From Aquitalea aquatica (lineage in GTDB: Bacteria > Pseudomonadota > Gammaproteobacteria > Burkholderiales > Chromobacteriaceae), in contig NZ_JACERN010000001.1 of NCBI RefSeq assembly GCF_013911085.1, positions 114,541 through 178,540 on the forward strand: 64,000 nt of DNA. The letters run 5' to 3'. The notes below the pieces were generated by a model. That model was not told the origin of the DNA and ran no database searches. It saw nothing but the letters and a program-made list of their open reading frames with translations. The position numbers were made by a program, and so were the translations under genes. Positions 1-9,330 of this stretch are shown here, piece by piece (within the stretch, counting starts at the first letter, position 1; each line of letters starts with the position of its first letter).

Positions 1-806
1 TCGATCTGTTCGCCCATCATGGTTACGGTGCCTACATCTGCGGTGAGGAAACTGCGTTGCTGGAGTCGCTGGAAGGCAAAAAAGGCCAGCCGCGCTTCAA
101 ACCGCCGTTTCCGGCCAGCTTCGGTTTGTACGGCAAGCCCACCACCATCAACAACACCGAATCCTTCGCCTCCGTGCCCTTCATCATCCGTGATGGCGCG
201 CAGAAGTTCCTGGAAGCGGGCAAGCCGAATAACGGCGGTACCAAGCTGTTCTCCGTATCGGGCCATGTGAATCGCCCTGGCAACTACGAAATTCCGCTGG
301 GTACCCCGTTCTCGGTTCTGCTGGAAATGGCTGGAGGCATGCGTGATGGCAAAAAGCTGAAGGCGGTGATCCCGGGTGGTTCTTCCGCTCCGATTCTGCC
401 CGGCGATGTCATGATGCAATGCACCATGGACTACGACAGTATTGCCAAGGCCGGCTCCATGCTGGGTTCGGGCGCTGTCATCGTGATGAATGAAGATGTG
501 TGTATGGTGAAGGCGCTGGAGCGTCTGGCCTACTTCTATCACGAAGAATCCTGCGGCCAGTGCACGCCGTGCCGTGAAGGCACCGGCTGGCTGTACAAGG
601 TGATCCATCGCATTGCCCAGGGCGAAGGCCGCCCGGGTGATCTGGAGCTCCTGGATTCGGTAGGCAATAACATGGCCGGCCGTACCATCTGTGCACTGGC
701 AGATGCTGCCGTGTTCCCGGTTCGCAGTTTCACCAAGCACTTCCGCAATGAGTTCGAGTACCTGATCGAACACAAGAAGCCCTTGGTGGACCACAAATGG
801 TGTTGA
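1..806 (+). CDS. nuoF: NADH-quinone oxidoreductase subunit F (5' truncated by the window edge)
   Basis: C-terminal part of the NADH-oxidising subunit of complex I. It binds NADH and FMN and passes electrons into the iron-sulphur chain on the cytoplasmic arm. The frame is open from base 3 and begins DLFAHHGYGAYICGEETALL, part of the conserved FMN/NADH-binding region. Towards the end the SCGQCTPCREGTGW motif plus a later cysteine (RTICALAD) supply the four ligands of the N3 [4Fe-4S] cluster. About 267 residues are present; the N-terminal third lies upstream of the window. The stop is 3 bp before nuoG, so the two are co-transcribed. Identity is certain from the motifs and from the eight nuo genes that follow. 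Confidence 0.97.
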   Translation, partial: DLFAHHGYGAYICGEETALLESLEGKKGQPRFKPPFPASFGLYGKPTTINNTESFASVPFIIRDGAQKFLEAGKPNNGGTKLFSVSGHVNRPGNYEIPLGTPFSVLLEMAGGMRDGKKLKAVIPGGSSAPILPGDVMMQCTMDYDSIAKAGSMLGSGAVIVMNEDVCMVKALERLAYFYHEESCGQCTPCREGTGWLYKVIHRIAQGEGRPGDLELLDSVGNNMAGRTICALADAAVFPVRSFTKHFRNEFEYLIEHKKPLVDHKWC

Positions 807-809
807 GCG

Positions 810-3164
810 ATGCTTGAAATCGAAATCGACGGTAAAAAACTGACTGTCCCGCAAGGCAGTACCGTGATGGATGCCGCCCATTCCGTGGGCACCTACATCC
901 CTCACTTCTGCTACCACAAGAAACTGTCCATCGCGGCCAACTGCCGCATGTGTCTGGTGGAAGTGGAAAAAGCACCCAAGCCGCTGCCCGCCTGCGCTAC
1001 GCCGGTGACCGACGGCATGAAGGTGCATACCCATTCCGACATGGCCAAGAAGGCACAAGCCGGTGTGATGGAATTCCTGCTGATCAATCACCCGCTGGAT
1101 TGCCCGATCTGCGATCAGGGCGGCGAGTGTCAGCTGCAGGATCTGGCCGTAGGCTATGGCAACTCTTCTTCCCGTTATCAGGAAGAAAAGCGCAGCGTAG
1201 TCGGCAAGGACATGGGTCCGCTGGTTTCCGCTGAAGAAATGTCGCGCTGCATTCACTGCACCCGCTGCGTGCGCTTCACCGAAGAAATCGGCGGCTTCCA
1301 GGAAATCGGCATGGCCAACCGCAGCGAATTCTCGGAAATCATGCCCTATCTGGGTAAGACCGTTAATTCGGAAATCTCCGGCAACGTCATCGACCTCTGC
1401 CCGGTGGGCGCGCTGACTTCCAAGCCTTTCCGCTACAGCACCCGTGCCTGGGAGCTGTCGCGTCGCAAATCGGTCAGTCCGCACGATGGTCTGGGTTCCA
1501 ATCTGGTGGTTCAGGTCAAGAGCAACGAAGTGATGCGTGTTCTGCCGCTGGAAAATGAAGCCATCAACGAGTGCTGGATCGCCGACCGCGACCGCTTCTC
1601 CTATGAAGGCCTGAACTCGGCTGAGCGTCTGCAAAAGCCGATGATCAAGTTTGACGGCAAGTGGCACGAAACCGACTGGGAAACCGCGCTGGCTTATGTG
1701 GTCAAGGGCCTGAACGGCGTATCGGCCGATCACGGCAAGGATGCCATCGGCTTCCTCACCAGCCCGCACTCCACCACTGAAGAACTGTATCTGGCGCAGA
1801 AGCTGGCCCGTGCCTTTGGTGTCAACAATATCGACTACCGTCTGCGTCGCAGTGACTTCTCCGCCGATGCCGCCCAGCAGGGTGCGCAGTGGCTGGGTTC
1901 CAGCATTGCCGAACTGACTGCCACCAAGTCCATCCTGGTGGTGGGTAGCACCCAGCGCAAAGAACAACCGCTGCTGGCTTCCCATCTGCGTCAGGCAGTG
2001 AAGAAGGGTAGTGCGCTCAATGTGATCCACGTTGCCGACGATGCGCTGCTGACTGCAGTCAATGCCAAGCTGATCGTATCGCCGCTGGCACTGGTCAATG
2101 CGCTGGCCCAGGTGCTGAAGGCTGTGGTTGAGCTCAAGTCGGCTCAAACCGCAGTTGATCTGGCTGCTGTTACTGTCGGTGCCGAAGCGCAAGCCATCGC
2201 TGCCAGCCTGACTGGTGCCGAATCGGCTGCCATCGTGCTGGGCAATTTGGCGCAACACCATCCGGCCTTTGCCCAGCTGCTGAAGCTGGCGCAGGAAATT
2301 TCCGCGCTGACTGGTGCACGTTTTGGCCTGTTGGCTGAAGCTGCCAACAGCACTGGTGCCGAACTGGTGGGGGCCTTGCCGCACCGTGCCGCTTTTGGTG
2401 CCGCCGCCACGGCTGGCCTGAACGCCGCAGCGATGATCGCCGCGCCGCGCAAGGCTTACGTCCTGCTGAATACCGAAGTGGAATTCGACAGCTACAATCC
2501 GCAAGCTGCCGTGGCTGCCATGAAGCAGGCTGCCACCGTGATCGCACTGACTGCCTACAAAGGAGCAGGTCTGCTGGATTACGCCGATGTATTGCTGCCG
2601 ATTGCCCCGTTCTCGGAAACTGCCGGTTCCTTCGTCAATATGGAAGGCAAGCTGCAGTCCTTCAACGGTGTGGTCCGCCCACTGGGCGAAAGCCGTCCGG
2701 CCTGGAAGGTCATGCGCGTGCTGGGCAACATGCTGAATCTGTCCGGTTTCGAGCAGAACAGTGCAGAAGACGTCCGCGCCGAACTGCTGGCCAAGGGTAC
2801 GCTGGAGTCGGCCTTCAACAATGCACTGGGTGATGTTGCGGTGAATACGGCTGCGGCAGCTGGTCTGGTGCGTATCGGTGAAGTTCCGCTGTACCAGGCT
2901 GATGCCATCTGCCGCCGTGCCCAGTCGCTGCAGCAGACTGCTGATGCAGCTGCGCCGCTGGCAACTGCCCCTTCCAGTCTGTTAGCCCGCCTGAATGTGG
3001 CCGCTGGCAAGGAAGGCTTGCTGCGTCAGGGTTCTGGCGAGCTCAAGGTGCTGGTCGAGGCCGATGATAGCCTGCCGGCTGACACGGTACGTCTGGCAAC
3101 GGCACATCCGCTGACTGTTGGTCTGGGTGGCATGTTCGATTCCATCGAGCTTACACAGGGGTAA
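810..3164 (+). CDS. nuoG: NADH-quinone oxidoreductase subunit G
   Basis: Large iron-sulphur subunit of the complex I peripheral arm, 784 residues. The N-terminus is a 2Fe-2S ferredoxin-like domain (cysteines in CYHKK, NCRMC and ACATP). It is followed by the HxxxCxxC motif in HPLDCPICDQGGECQLQDLA and by the CIHCTRC plus DLCPVGAL cluster ligands. The remainder is a molybdopterin-oxidoreductase-like domain that has become alanine-rich and poorly conserved after about residue 420, as is usual in NuoG, where this part is structural only. The ATG lies 3 bp after the nuoF stop. The gene sits in the standard F-G-H order. Confidence 0.97.
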   Translation: MLEIEIDGKKLTVPQGSTVMDAAHSVGTYIPHFCYHKKLSIAANCRMCLVEVEKAPKPLPACATPVTDGMKVHTHSDMAKKAQAGVMEFLLINHPLDCPICDQGGECQLQDLAVGYGNSSSRYQEEKRSVVGKDMGPLVSAEEMSRCIHCTRCVRFTEEIGGFQEIGMANRSEFSEIMPYLGKTVNSEISGNVIDLCPVGALTSKPFRYSTRAWELSRRKSVSPHDGLGSNLVVQVKSNEVMRVLPLENEAINECWIADRDRFSYEGLNSAERLQKPMIKFDGKWHETDWETALAYVVKGLNGVSADHGKDAIGFLTSPHSTTEELYLAQKLARAFGVNNIDYRLRRSDFSADAAQQGAQWLGSSIAELTATKSILVVGSTQRKEQPLLASHLRQAVKKGSALNVIHVADDALLTAVNAKLIVSPLALVNALAQVLKAVVELKSAQTAVDLAAVTVGAEAQAIAASLTGAESAAIVLGNLAQHHPAFAQLLKLAQEISALTGARFGLLAEAANSTGAELVGALPHRAAFGAAATAGLNAAAMIAAPRKAYVLLNTEVEFDSYNPQAAVAAMKQAATVIALTAYKGAGLLDYADVLLPIAPFSETAGSFVNMEGKLQSFNGVVRPLGESRPAWKVMRVLGNMLNLSGFEQNSAEDVRAELLAKGTLESAFNNALGDVAVNTAAAAGLVRIGEVPLYQADAICRRAQSLQQTADAAAPLATAPSSLLARLNVAAGKEGLLRQGSGELKVLVEADDSLPADTVRLATAHPLTVGLGGMFDSIELTQG

Positions 3165-3167
3165 AAC

Positions 3168-4214
3168 ATGGAGTTCTTGCAAGGCATTCTCGGTAATGAA
3201 GCGGGGCTCACGGTGTGGACCCTGCTCAAGATCATCGCCATCGTGGCTCCGATGATGATTGCCGTCGCGTATCTGACCTACTTTGAACGCAAGGTCATTG
3301 GCTACATGCAGATCCGTATCGGCCCCAACCGGGTTGGTCCGCTGGGTCTGCTGCAGCCTCTGGCTGACGGCCTCAAGCTGTTGATGAAGGAAATCATTCT
3401 GCCGGCGCAGTCCAGCAAGGGCTTGTTCCTGCTGGCTCCGGTGCTGGCCATTGGCCCGGCACTGGCTGCCTGGGCAGTGGTTCCTTTCAGTGACACGCTG
3501 GTGCTGGCTAATGTCAACGCCTCGCTGCTGTACATTCTGGCGCTGTCGTCCATTGGGGTATACGGCATTATCGTTGCTGGCTGGGCCGGCAACTCCAAGT
3601 ATTCCTTCCTTGGTGCAATGCGTTCCGCGGCCCAGATCGTGTCTTACGAACTGGCCATGGGCTTTGCGCTGGTTGGTGTACTGATGGTGTCCAGCAGTCT
3701 GAATCTGGTTGACATCGTCAAGCAGCAGGGGCATGGCATGGCTGGTGGTTCGTTGTTCTCCTGGAACTGGCTGCCGCTGTTCCCGTTGTTCATCGTCTAC
3801 CTGATCTCCGGAGTGGCTGAAACCAACCGCGCACCGTTTGACGTGGCTGAAGGTGAATCCGAAATCGTGGCAGGTTTCCACGTGGAATACTCCGGCATGG
3901 CATTTGCGGTGTTCTTCCTGGCGGAATACGCCAACATGATTCTGGTATCGGCGCTCACCTCCATCCTGTTCCTGGGTGGCTGGCTGTCACCCTTCCCGGC
4001 AAGCTGGGGCCTGCTGGGTGCCGGCGGTTTCTTCTGGCTGGCCATGAAGATGGCGTTTGTACTGTTCTGCTTCCTGTGGTTCCGTGCCACGTTCCCGCGC
4101 TACCGCTATGACCAGATCATGCGTTTGGGCTGGAAGGTGTTCATCCCGGTCACCCTGGTGTGGATCATGGTCCTGGGTATCTGGATGATGACCCCGCTGT
4201 CGCTGTGGAACTGA
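3168..4214 (+). CDS. nuoH: NADH-quinone oxidoreductase subunit H
   Basis: Membrane subunit of complex I (348 residues, about eight transmembrane segments) that forms much of the quinone-binding chamber where the peripheral arm meets the membrane arm. Visible hallmarks are the [23 protein letters not shown] signature near the N-terminus, and the acidic loop with [23 protein letters not shown]. The length is normal for the family. The start is 3 bp after the nuoG stop and is preceded by an AGGGG Shine-Dalgarno sequence inside nuoG. Confidence 0.97.
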   Translation: MEFLQGILGNEAGLTVWTLLKIIAIVAPMMIAVAYLTYFERKVIGYMQIRIGPNRVGPLGLLQPLADGLKLLMKEIILPAQSSKGLFLLAPVLAIGPALAAWAVVPFSDTLVLANVNASLLYILALSSIGVYGIIVAGWAGNSKYSFLGAMRSAAQIVSYELAMGFALVGVLMVSSSLNLVDIVKQQGHGMAGGSLFSWNWLPLFPLFIVYLISGVAETNRAPFDVAEGESEIVAGFHVEYSGMAFAVFFLAEYANMILVSALTSILFLGGWLSPFPASWGLLGAGGFFWLAMKMAFVLFCFLWFRATFPRYRYDQIMRLGWKVFIPVTLVWIMVLGIWMMTPLSLWN

Positions 4215-4231
4215 GGGGATAGGTAAAGAAC

Positions 4232-4720
4232 ATGGATAAGATTCGCAACTTTTTCAAAACCTTCCTGCTGGTGGAACTGGTCAAGGGCCTGATGCTGACC
4301 GGGCGTTATTTCTTTGCCCGCAAGATCACCGTCCAGTTCCCGGAAGAGAAGACGCCGATTTCCCCACGCTTCCGTGGCCTGCATGCGCAGCGCCGCTACG
4401 CCAACGGTGAAGAGCGTTGCATTGCCTGTAAGTTGTGCGAGGCCGTGTGCCCTGCAATGGCCATCTCGATCGAATCGGAACAGCGTGAAGATGGCACCCG
4501 CCGTACTTCCCGCTACGACATCGATCTGACCAAGTGCATCTTCTGCGGTTTCTGCGAAGAAGCTTGCCCGGTGGATGCGATTGTGGAAACACACATCTTT
4601 GAATACCACGGTGAAAAACGTGGCGACCTGTACTACACCAAGCCGATGCTGTTGGCGGTTGGCGACAAGTACGAGGCCGAAATCGCTGCCAATAAGGCAG
4701 CGGATGCCAAGTACCGCTAA
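4232..4720 (+). CDS. nuoI: NADH-quinone oxidoreductase subunit I
   Basis: Ferredoxin-like subunit of complex I carrying clusters N6a and N6b, which hand electrons on towards N2 and quinone. Two complete CxxCxxCxxxCP motifs are visible, with cysteines at 63, 66, 69, 73 and 102, 105, 108, 112. The amphipathic N-terminus (about residues 1-30) anchors it to the membrane domain. At 162 residues it is full length. The spacing to nuoH is 17 bp, with AGGGGATAGG serving as ribosome-binding region. Confidence 0.97.
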   Translation: MDKIRNFFKTFLLVELVKGLMLTGRYFFARKITVQFPEEKTPISPRFRGLHAQRRYANGEERCIACKLCEAVCPAMAISIESEQREDGTRRTSRYDIDLTKCIFCGFCEEACPVDAIVETHIFEYHGEKRGDLYYTKPMLLAVGDKYEAEIAANKAADAKYR

Positions 4721-4729
4721 GGGGACCTC

Positions 4730-5374
4730 ATGAGCATGACTACGGTTATTTTCTACATCCTGTCCGCCATTTTGCTGTTTGCGGCGATACGGGTGGTCAC
4801 TGCCAAGAACCCGGTTCACGCCGTGTTGTACTTGGTGCTGGCTTTCTTCACTAGCTCTGGTCATTGGTTGCTGCTGCAGTCCGAGTTCCTGGCCATTACC
4901 CTGGTACTGGTCTATGTCGGCGCGGTGATGGTGCTGTTCCTGTTCGTGGTGATGATGCTGGACATCAACGTGGAAAAGCTGCGCGAGGGTTTCTGGCGCA
5001 ATTTCCCGGTGGCCGCCACCGTTGGCCTGATCATGGCCTTCGAAATGGTGCTGATCCTGACCAATCCACATACTGGTCTGGCCGACTACAAGGCCGGCGC
5101 GGCACTTGCGGCTGATGCCAGCAATGTGAAGGTACTGGGTCGCCAGCTGTATACCACCTACCTGCTGCCCTTCGAACTGGCTGCTGTCGTACTGCTGGTG
5201 GCCATGGTGGCTGCAATCGGTCTGACCCAGCGTAGCCGCAAGGACACCAAGGTGGTGGATGCAGCAGATCAGGTCAAGGTTCGCAGTCAGGACCGTGTGC
5301 GCATCGTGAAGATGCAAGCCGAAAAAAATGTGGAAGCGGCCGATACTGCCGAGTCCGGTGAGCAACAGGCCTGA
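4730..5374 (+). CDS. nuoJ: NADH-quinone oxidoreductase subunit J
   Basis: Membrane subunit J of complex I, 214 residues. The first roughly 165 residues hold five hydrophobic segments, including the conserved stretch after [13 protein letters not shown] and the [18 protein letters not shown] pi-bulge helix that couples quinone chemistry to proton movement. The last 45 or so residues are charged and predicted cytoplasmic, a tail that is variable among betaproteobacteria. The ATG follows a GGGGACC ribosome-binding site. It lies in the operon between nuoI and nuoK. Confidence 0.96.
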   Translation: MSMTTVIFYILSAILLFAAIRVVTAKNPVHAVLYLVLAFFTSSGHWLLLQSEFLAITLVLVYVGAVMVLFLFVVMMLDINVEKLREGFWRNFPVAATVGLIMAFEMVLILTNPHTGLADYKAGAALAADASNVKVLGRQLYTTYLLPFELAAVVLLVAMVAAIGLTQRSRKDTKVVDAADQVKVRSQDRVRIVKMQAEKNVEAADTAESGEQQA

Positions 5375-5400
5375 CGGCCGAACAACATAAGGGAGGAAAT

Positions 5401-5706
5401 GTGCTGACACTAACTCACTTCCTGGTGCTGGCCGCAATCCTGTTTGCCATCAGCGTGCTGGGGATTTTCCTGAACCGGAAGAACCTGATCGTGCTGTTGA
5501 TGGCCATCGAACTGATGCTGCTGGCAGTGAATTTCAACTTCATTGCCTTCTCGCATTACCTGTCCGATACAGCAGGCCAGATTTTCGTATTCTTCATCCT
5601 GACGGTAGCAGCGGCAGAGTCGGCCATTGGTCTGGCCATTCTGGTGGTGCTGTTCCGCAATATGCGGACCATCAACGTTGAAGACCTGGGCAGCCTCAAG
5701 GGCTAA
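5401..5706 (+). CDS. nuoK: NADH-quinone oxidoreductase subunit K
   Basis: Small proton-channel subunit (MrpC homologue) of complex I with three transmembrane helices, 101 residues. Conserved membrane glutamates are visible in [13 protein letters not shown] and [13 protein letters not shown]. The start is a GTG 7 bp after a strong GGGAGGAAAT ribosome-binding site, giving the usual family length. The intergenic gap from nuoJ is 26 bp. Confidence 0.96.
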   Translation: MLTLTHFLVLAAILFAISVLGIFLNRKNLIVLLMAIELMLLAVNFNFIAFSHYLSDTAGQIFVFFILTVAAAESAIGLAILVVLFRNMRTINVEDLGSLKG

Positions 5707-5741
5707 GGCAAACCGGTTACCAAACTACAAAGCACACAAGC

Positions 5742-7772
5742 ATGGATATGAAAAGCTTATACCTGCTGATTGCGCTCTCACCACTGGTGGGATCCATCAT
5801 CGCAGGCTTGTTTGGATGGGCAATCGGCCGCCGCGCTTCCCACGTCGTGACGATTCTCGGCGTGGCAGTCTCGGCAGCCCTGTCCTTCAAGGTACTTTAT
5901 GCCTTCCTTAGCGGGCAGGCAGAAGTCTTCAACGCGCCGGTCTATACCTGGCTGACTGTCGGTGGCTACGAGTTCTCGGTCGGCTTCCTGGTGGATTCGC
6001 TGACGGCAATGATGCTGGTGGTGGTCACCTTCGTGTCGCTGATGGTGCATATCTACACCATCGGCTACATGCAGGAAGATCCGGGTTATCAGCGCTTCTT
6101 CAGCTATATTTCGCTGTTTACCTTCTCGATGCTGATGCTGGTGATGAGCAACAACTTCATCCAGCTGTTTTTCGGTTGGGAAGCTGTGGGCCTGGTGTCC
6201 TACCTGCTGATCGGCTTCTGGTTCAAGCGTCCGACTGCGATCTACGCCAACCTAAAGGCCTTCTTGGTCAACCGCGTGGGCGACTTCGGTTTCCTGCTGG
6301 GTATCGGTCTGGTCCTGGCCTACTTCGGCGGTTCGCTGAACTACAGCGATGTATTCGCTGCAGCGCCGGCACTGGCCAGCAAGACCATCCAGATCATCCC
6401 GGGCCACGACTGGTCGCTGCTGAGCGTTACCTGCATCCTGCTGTTCATCGGTGCCATGGGTAAGTCGGCACAGTTCCCGCTGCACGTATGGCTGCCGGAC
6501 TCGATGGAAGGCCCGACTCCGATCTCCGCGTTGATCCACGCCGCCACTATGGTGACGGCCGGTATCTTCATGGTGTCGCGTATGAGCCCGCTGTTCGAAT
6601 TGTCTGATACCGCGCTGAACGTGATCCTGGTTGCAGGTTCGATTACTGCGCTGTTCATGGGCTTTCTCGGCATTGTGCAGAATGACATCAAGCGCGTGGT
6701 GGCTTATTCCACCTTGTCCCAGCTGGGGTACATGACCGTTGCTCTGGGTGCCTCGGCTTACCCGGTTGCCATGTTCCATGTGATGACTCACGCTTTCTTC
6801 AAGGCCCTGCTGTTCCTTGGCGCCGGTTCCGTCATCATGGGCATGCACCATGACCAGGACATGCGCAATATGGGCGGCCTGCGCAAGTACATGCCGATTA
6901 CCTGGCTGACTTCGCTGCTGGGCTCGCTGGCGCTGATCGGTACGCCGTTCTTCTCCGGTTTCTATTCCAAAGACTCCATCATCGAAGCGGTACAGCTGTC
7001 GCACTTGCCGGCAGCCGGTTTTGCCTACTTCGCCGTGATTGCTGGCGTGTTCGTGACTGCCTTCTACTCCTTCCGCATGTACTTCCTGGTCTTCCATGGC
7101 AAGGAACGCTGGATGGAGAAAAAAGATGATCACCATCACGGTCACGATGACCACGACCACCACCATGGTCTGGGTCCGAATGACAAGCCGCATGAATCGC
7201 CGTGGGTGGTGACCCTGCCGCTGGTGCTGTTGGCCATTCCGTCGGTTCTGGTTGGTTTCTTCGCCATCGAGCCGCTGGTTTACGGTTCCTTCTTCAAGGG
7301 TGTCATCGCGATTCACAGCGAGGCACACCCGGCACTGGAAGAACTGGCACATGAATTCCACGGCGCCAGCGCCATGGGCATGCATGCCTTTACCTCGCTG
7401 CCTTTCCTGCTGGCCCTGGCCGGTGTGGTGACAGCCTGGTTCTTCTATATGAAGGCTCCGCAAATCCCGGCCGCCATCAAGCAGAAGTTCAGCTTCATCA
7501 ACCAGGTACTGGAAAACAAGTACTACCTGGACGAGCTGTACTATGCCGTGTTTGCCAAGGGCTCGCGCGCCCTGGGTACCTTCTTCTGGAAGGTGGGTGA
7601 CATGCTGCTGATCGATGGCCTGGTGGTGAATGGTGCAGCCAAGCTGGTGGGAACCTTCTCCAAGCTGGTACGCAAGCTGCAGACCGGTTTCATCTACAGC
7701 TACGCCATGACCATGATTATCGGCGTGTTGGCACTGATGACGCTGTGGTTCTCGCAGATCATCCTGCGCTAA
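5742..7772 (+). CDS. nuoL: NADH-quinone oxidoreductase subunit L
   Basis: Largest antiporter-like proton-pumping subunit of complex I, 676 residues with about 16 transmembrane segments and the long lateral helix at the C-terminus. Conserved features include FFGWEAVGLVSYLLIGFW with its essential glutamate, and KSAQFPLHVWLPDSMEGPTPISALIHAATMVTAG. Residues 462-476 form a histidine/aspartate-rich loop with eight histidines between two membrane segments, a likely lineage-specific insertion. The frame could also start at the second Met (residue 3). It follows nuoK by 35 bp. Confidence 0.97.
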   Translation: MDMKSLYLLIALSPLVGSIIAGLFGWAIGRRASHVVTILGVAVSAALSFKVLYAFLSGQAEVFNAPVYTWLTVGGYEFSVGFLVDSLTAMMLVVVTFVSLMVHIYTIGYMQEDPGYQRFFSYISLFTFSMLMLVMSNNFIQLFFGWEAVGLVSYLLIGFWFKRPTAIYANLKAFLVNRVGDFGFLLGIGLVLAYFGGSLNYSDVFAAAPALASKTIQIIPGHDWSLLSVTCILLFIGAMGKSAQFPLHVWLPDSMEGPTPISALIHAATMVTAGIFMVSRMSPLFELSDTALNVILVAGSITALFMGFLGIVQNDIKRVVAYSTLSQLGYMTVALGASAYPVAMFHVMTHAFFKALLFLGAGSVIMGMHHDQDMRNMGGLRKYMPITWLTSLLGSLALIGTPFFSGFYSKDSIIEAVQLSHLPAAGFAYFAVIAGVFVTAFYSFRMYFLVFHGKERWMEKKDDHHHGHDDHDHHHGLGPNDKPHESPWVVTLPLVLLAIPSVLVGFFAIEPLVYGSFFKGVIAIHSEAHPALEELAHEFHGASAMGMHAFTSLPFLLALAGVVTAWFFYMKAPQIPAAIKQKFSFINQVLENKYYLDELYYAVFAKGSRALGTFFWKVGDMLLIDGLVVNGAAKLVGTFSKLVRKLQTGFIYSYAMTMIIGVLALMTLWFSQIILR

Positions 7773-7815
7773 GGCCCAGACCTCTGGAATTGGAATAACT
7801 ACTTAGGTTTTGACT

Positions 7816-9312
7816 ATGTTCACAAATCAGTTAAGTCTGGTGATCTGGGCCCCCATCGTGGCCGGGTTGCTGGTGCTGGCTACGGGAGGAGACCAACGGG
7901 CCAACCTGGCCCGCTGGCTGGCAGTAGCCGGTGCCTTGATCGGTTTCCTGCTGTCTCTGCCGCTGTTTACCGGCTTCGACAACCTCAACGGTGGCATGCA
8001 GTTCGAGGAAGTGAAGCCGTGGATTGCCTCCTTTGGCATCCAGTACCACTTGGGAGTGGACGGCATATCCATGCTGTTCGTCATCCTCAACAGCTTTACC
8101 ACCCTGATGGTGGTACTGGCTGGCTGGCAGGTGATCCAGAAGCGTCCGGCGCAGTACATGGCGGCCTTCCTGATCATGTCCGGCTTGATCAACGGTGCGT
8201 TTGCCGCACTGGATGCCATCCTGTTCTATGTCTTCTTTGAAGGCATGCTGATCCCGATGTATCTCATTATCGGTGTCTGGGGTGGTCCGCGCCGTGTGTA
8301 TGCGTCTTTCAAGTTTTTCCTGTACACCCTGCTCGGTTCACTGCTGATGCTGGTGGCCTTGATCTACCTGTATTTCCAGGCTGGCAAGACCTTCGACATC
8401 CAGGCTTTCCAGGCAATTGCCAAGATTCCGCTGAACGTGCAGATCCTGCTGTTCATCGCCTTCTTCCTGTCGTTTGCGGTGAAGGTGCCGATGTGGCCGG
8501 TCCACACCTGGTTGCCTGATGCCCACGTTGAAGCGCCGACTGGCGGTTCCATGGTGCTGGCTGCAATCACCCTGAAGATCGGTGCTTACGGCTTCCTGCG
8601 GTTTGCTCTCCCCATCCTGCCGGATGCGGCACGCGAACTGTCGTGGATCATGGTGGCACTGTCGCTGGTGGCCGTGGTGTATATCGGCTTGGTCGCGCTG
8701 GTGCAGAGCGACATGAAGAAACTGGTGGCTTACTCCTCCATTTCGCACATGGGCTTCGTTACCCTCGGTCTGTTCATGTTCACCGGTTCGCACCTGAATC
8801 AGTGGGCGGTAGAAGGCGCGCTGGTGCAGATGGTGTCGCACGGTTTTGTTTCCGCCGGCATGTTCTTCTGTATCGGTGTGATGTATGACCGCGTTCACAG
8901 CCGCAACATTGCCGACTACGGCGGTGTGGCGAACAAGATGCCGATTTTTGCTGCTTTCATGATGCTGTTTGCCATGGCCAACTCCGGTCTGCCGGCCACG
9001 TCTGGTTTTGCCGGTGAGTTCATGGTGATCATGGGGGCGGTGCAGGTTAACTTCTGGTATGCGGCCTTGGCTGCCACTACCCTGATCTTCGGTGCGGCCT
9101 ACACCCTGTGGATGTACAAGCGGGTGATCTTCGGCGAGGTGAGCAATCACCATGTGGAAGAAATGGCTGATGTGAACAAACGCGAATTCCTGGTGCTGGC
9201 CGTACTGGCCATTGCAGTGCTGGGCATGGGTCTGTACCCGCAAGGCTTCGTCGAAAAGATGCACCTGTCGGTGAATGACCTGATTGCGCATGTTGCGCAG
9301 ACCAAGCTCTAA
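7816..9312 (+). CDS. nuoM: NADH-quinone oxidoreductase subunit M
   Basis: Second antiporter-like proton-pumping subunit of complex I, 498 residues and about 14 transmembrane segments. The conserved FFEGMLIPMYLIIGVWGG glutamate helix and the KVPMWPVHTWLPDAHVEAPTGGSM broken-helix motif are both present. An in-frame TTG at 7810 would add two residues. I prefer the ATG at 7816, because neither start has a strong Shine-Dalgarno sequence and ATG is the commoner codon. It sits between nuoL and nuoN. Confidence 0.95.
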   Translation: MFTNQLSLVIWAPIVAGLLVLATGGDQRANLARWLAVAGALIGFLLSLPLFTGFDNLNGGMQFEEVKPWIASFGIQYHLGVDGISMLFVILNSFTTLMVVLAGWQVIQKRPAQYMAAFLIMSGLINGAFAALDAILFYVFFEGMLIPMYLIIGVWGGPRRVYASFKFFLYTLLGSLLMLVALIYLYFQAGKTFDIQAFQAIAKIPLNVQILLFIAFFLSFAVKVPMWPVHTWLPDAHVEAPTGGSMVLAAITLKIGAYGFLRFALPILPDAARELSWIMVALSLVAVVYIGLVALVQSDMKKLVAYSSISHMGFVTLGLFMFTGSHLNQWAVEGALVQMVSHGFVSAGMFFCIGVMYDRVHSRNIADYGGVANKMPIFAAFMMLFAMANSGLPATSGFAGEFMVIMGAVQVNFWYAALAATTLIFGAAYTLWMYKRVIFGEVSNHHVEEMADVNKREFLVLAVLAIAVLGMGLYPQGFVEKMHLSVNDLIAHVAQTKL

Positions 9313-9330
9313 GGCCATAAGGAAAACATA

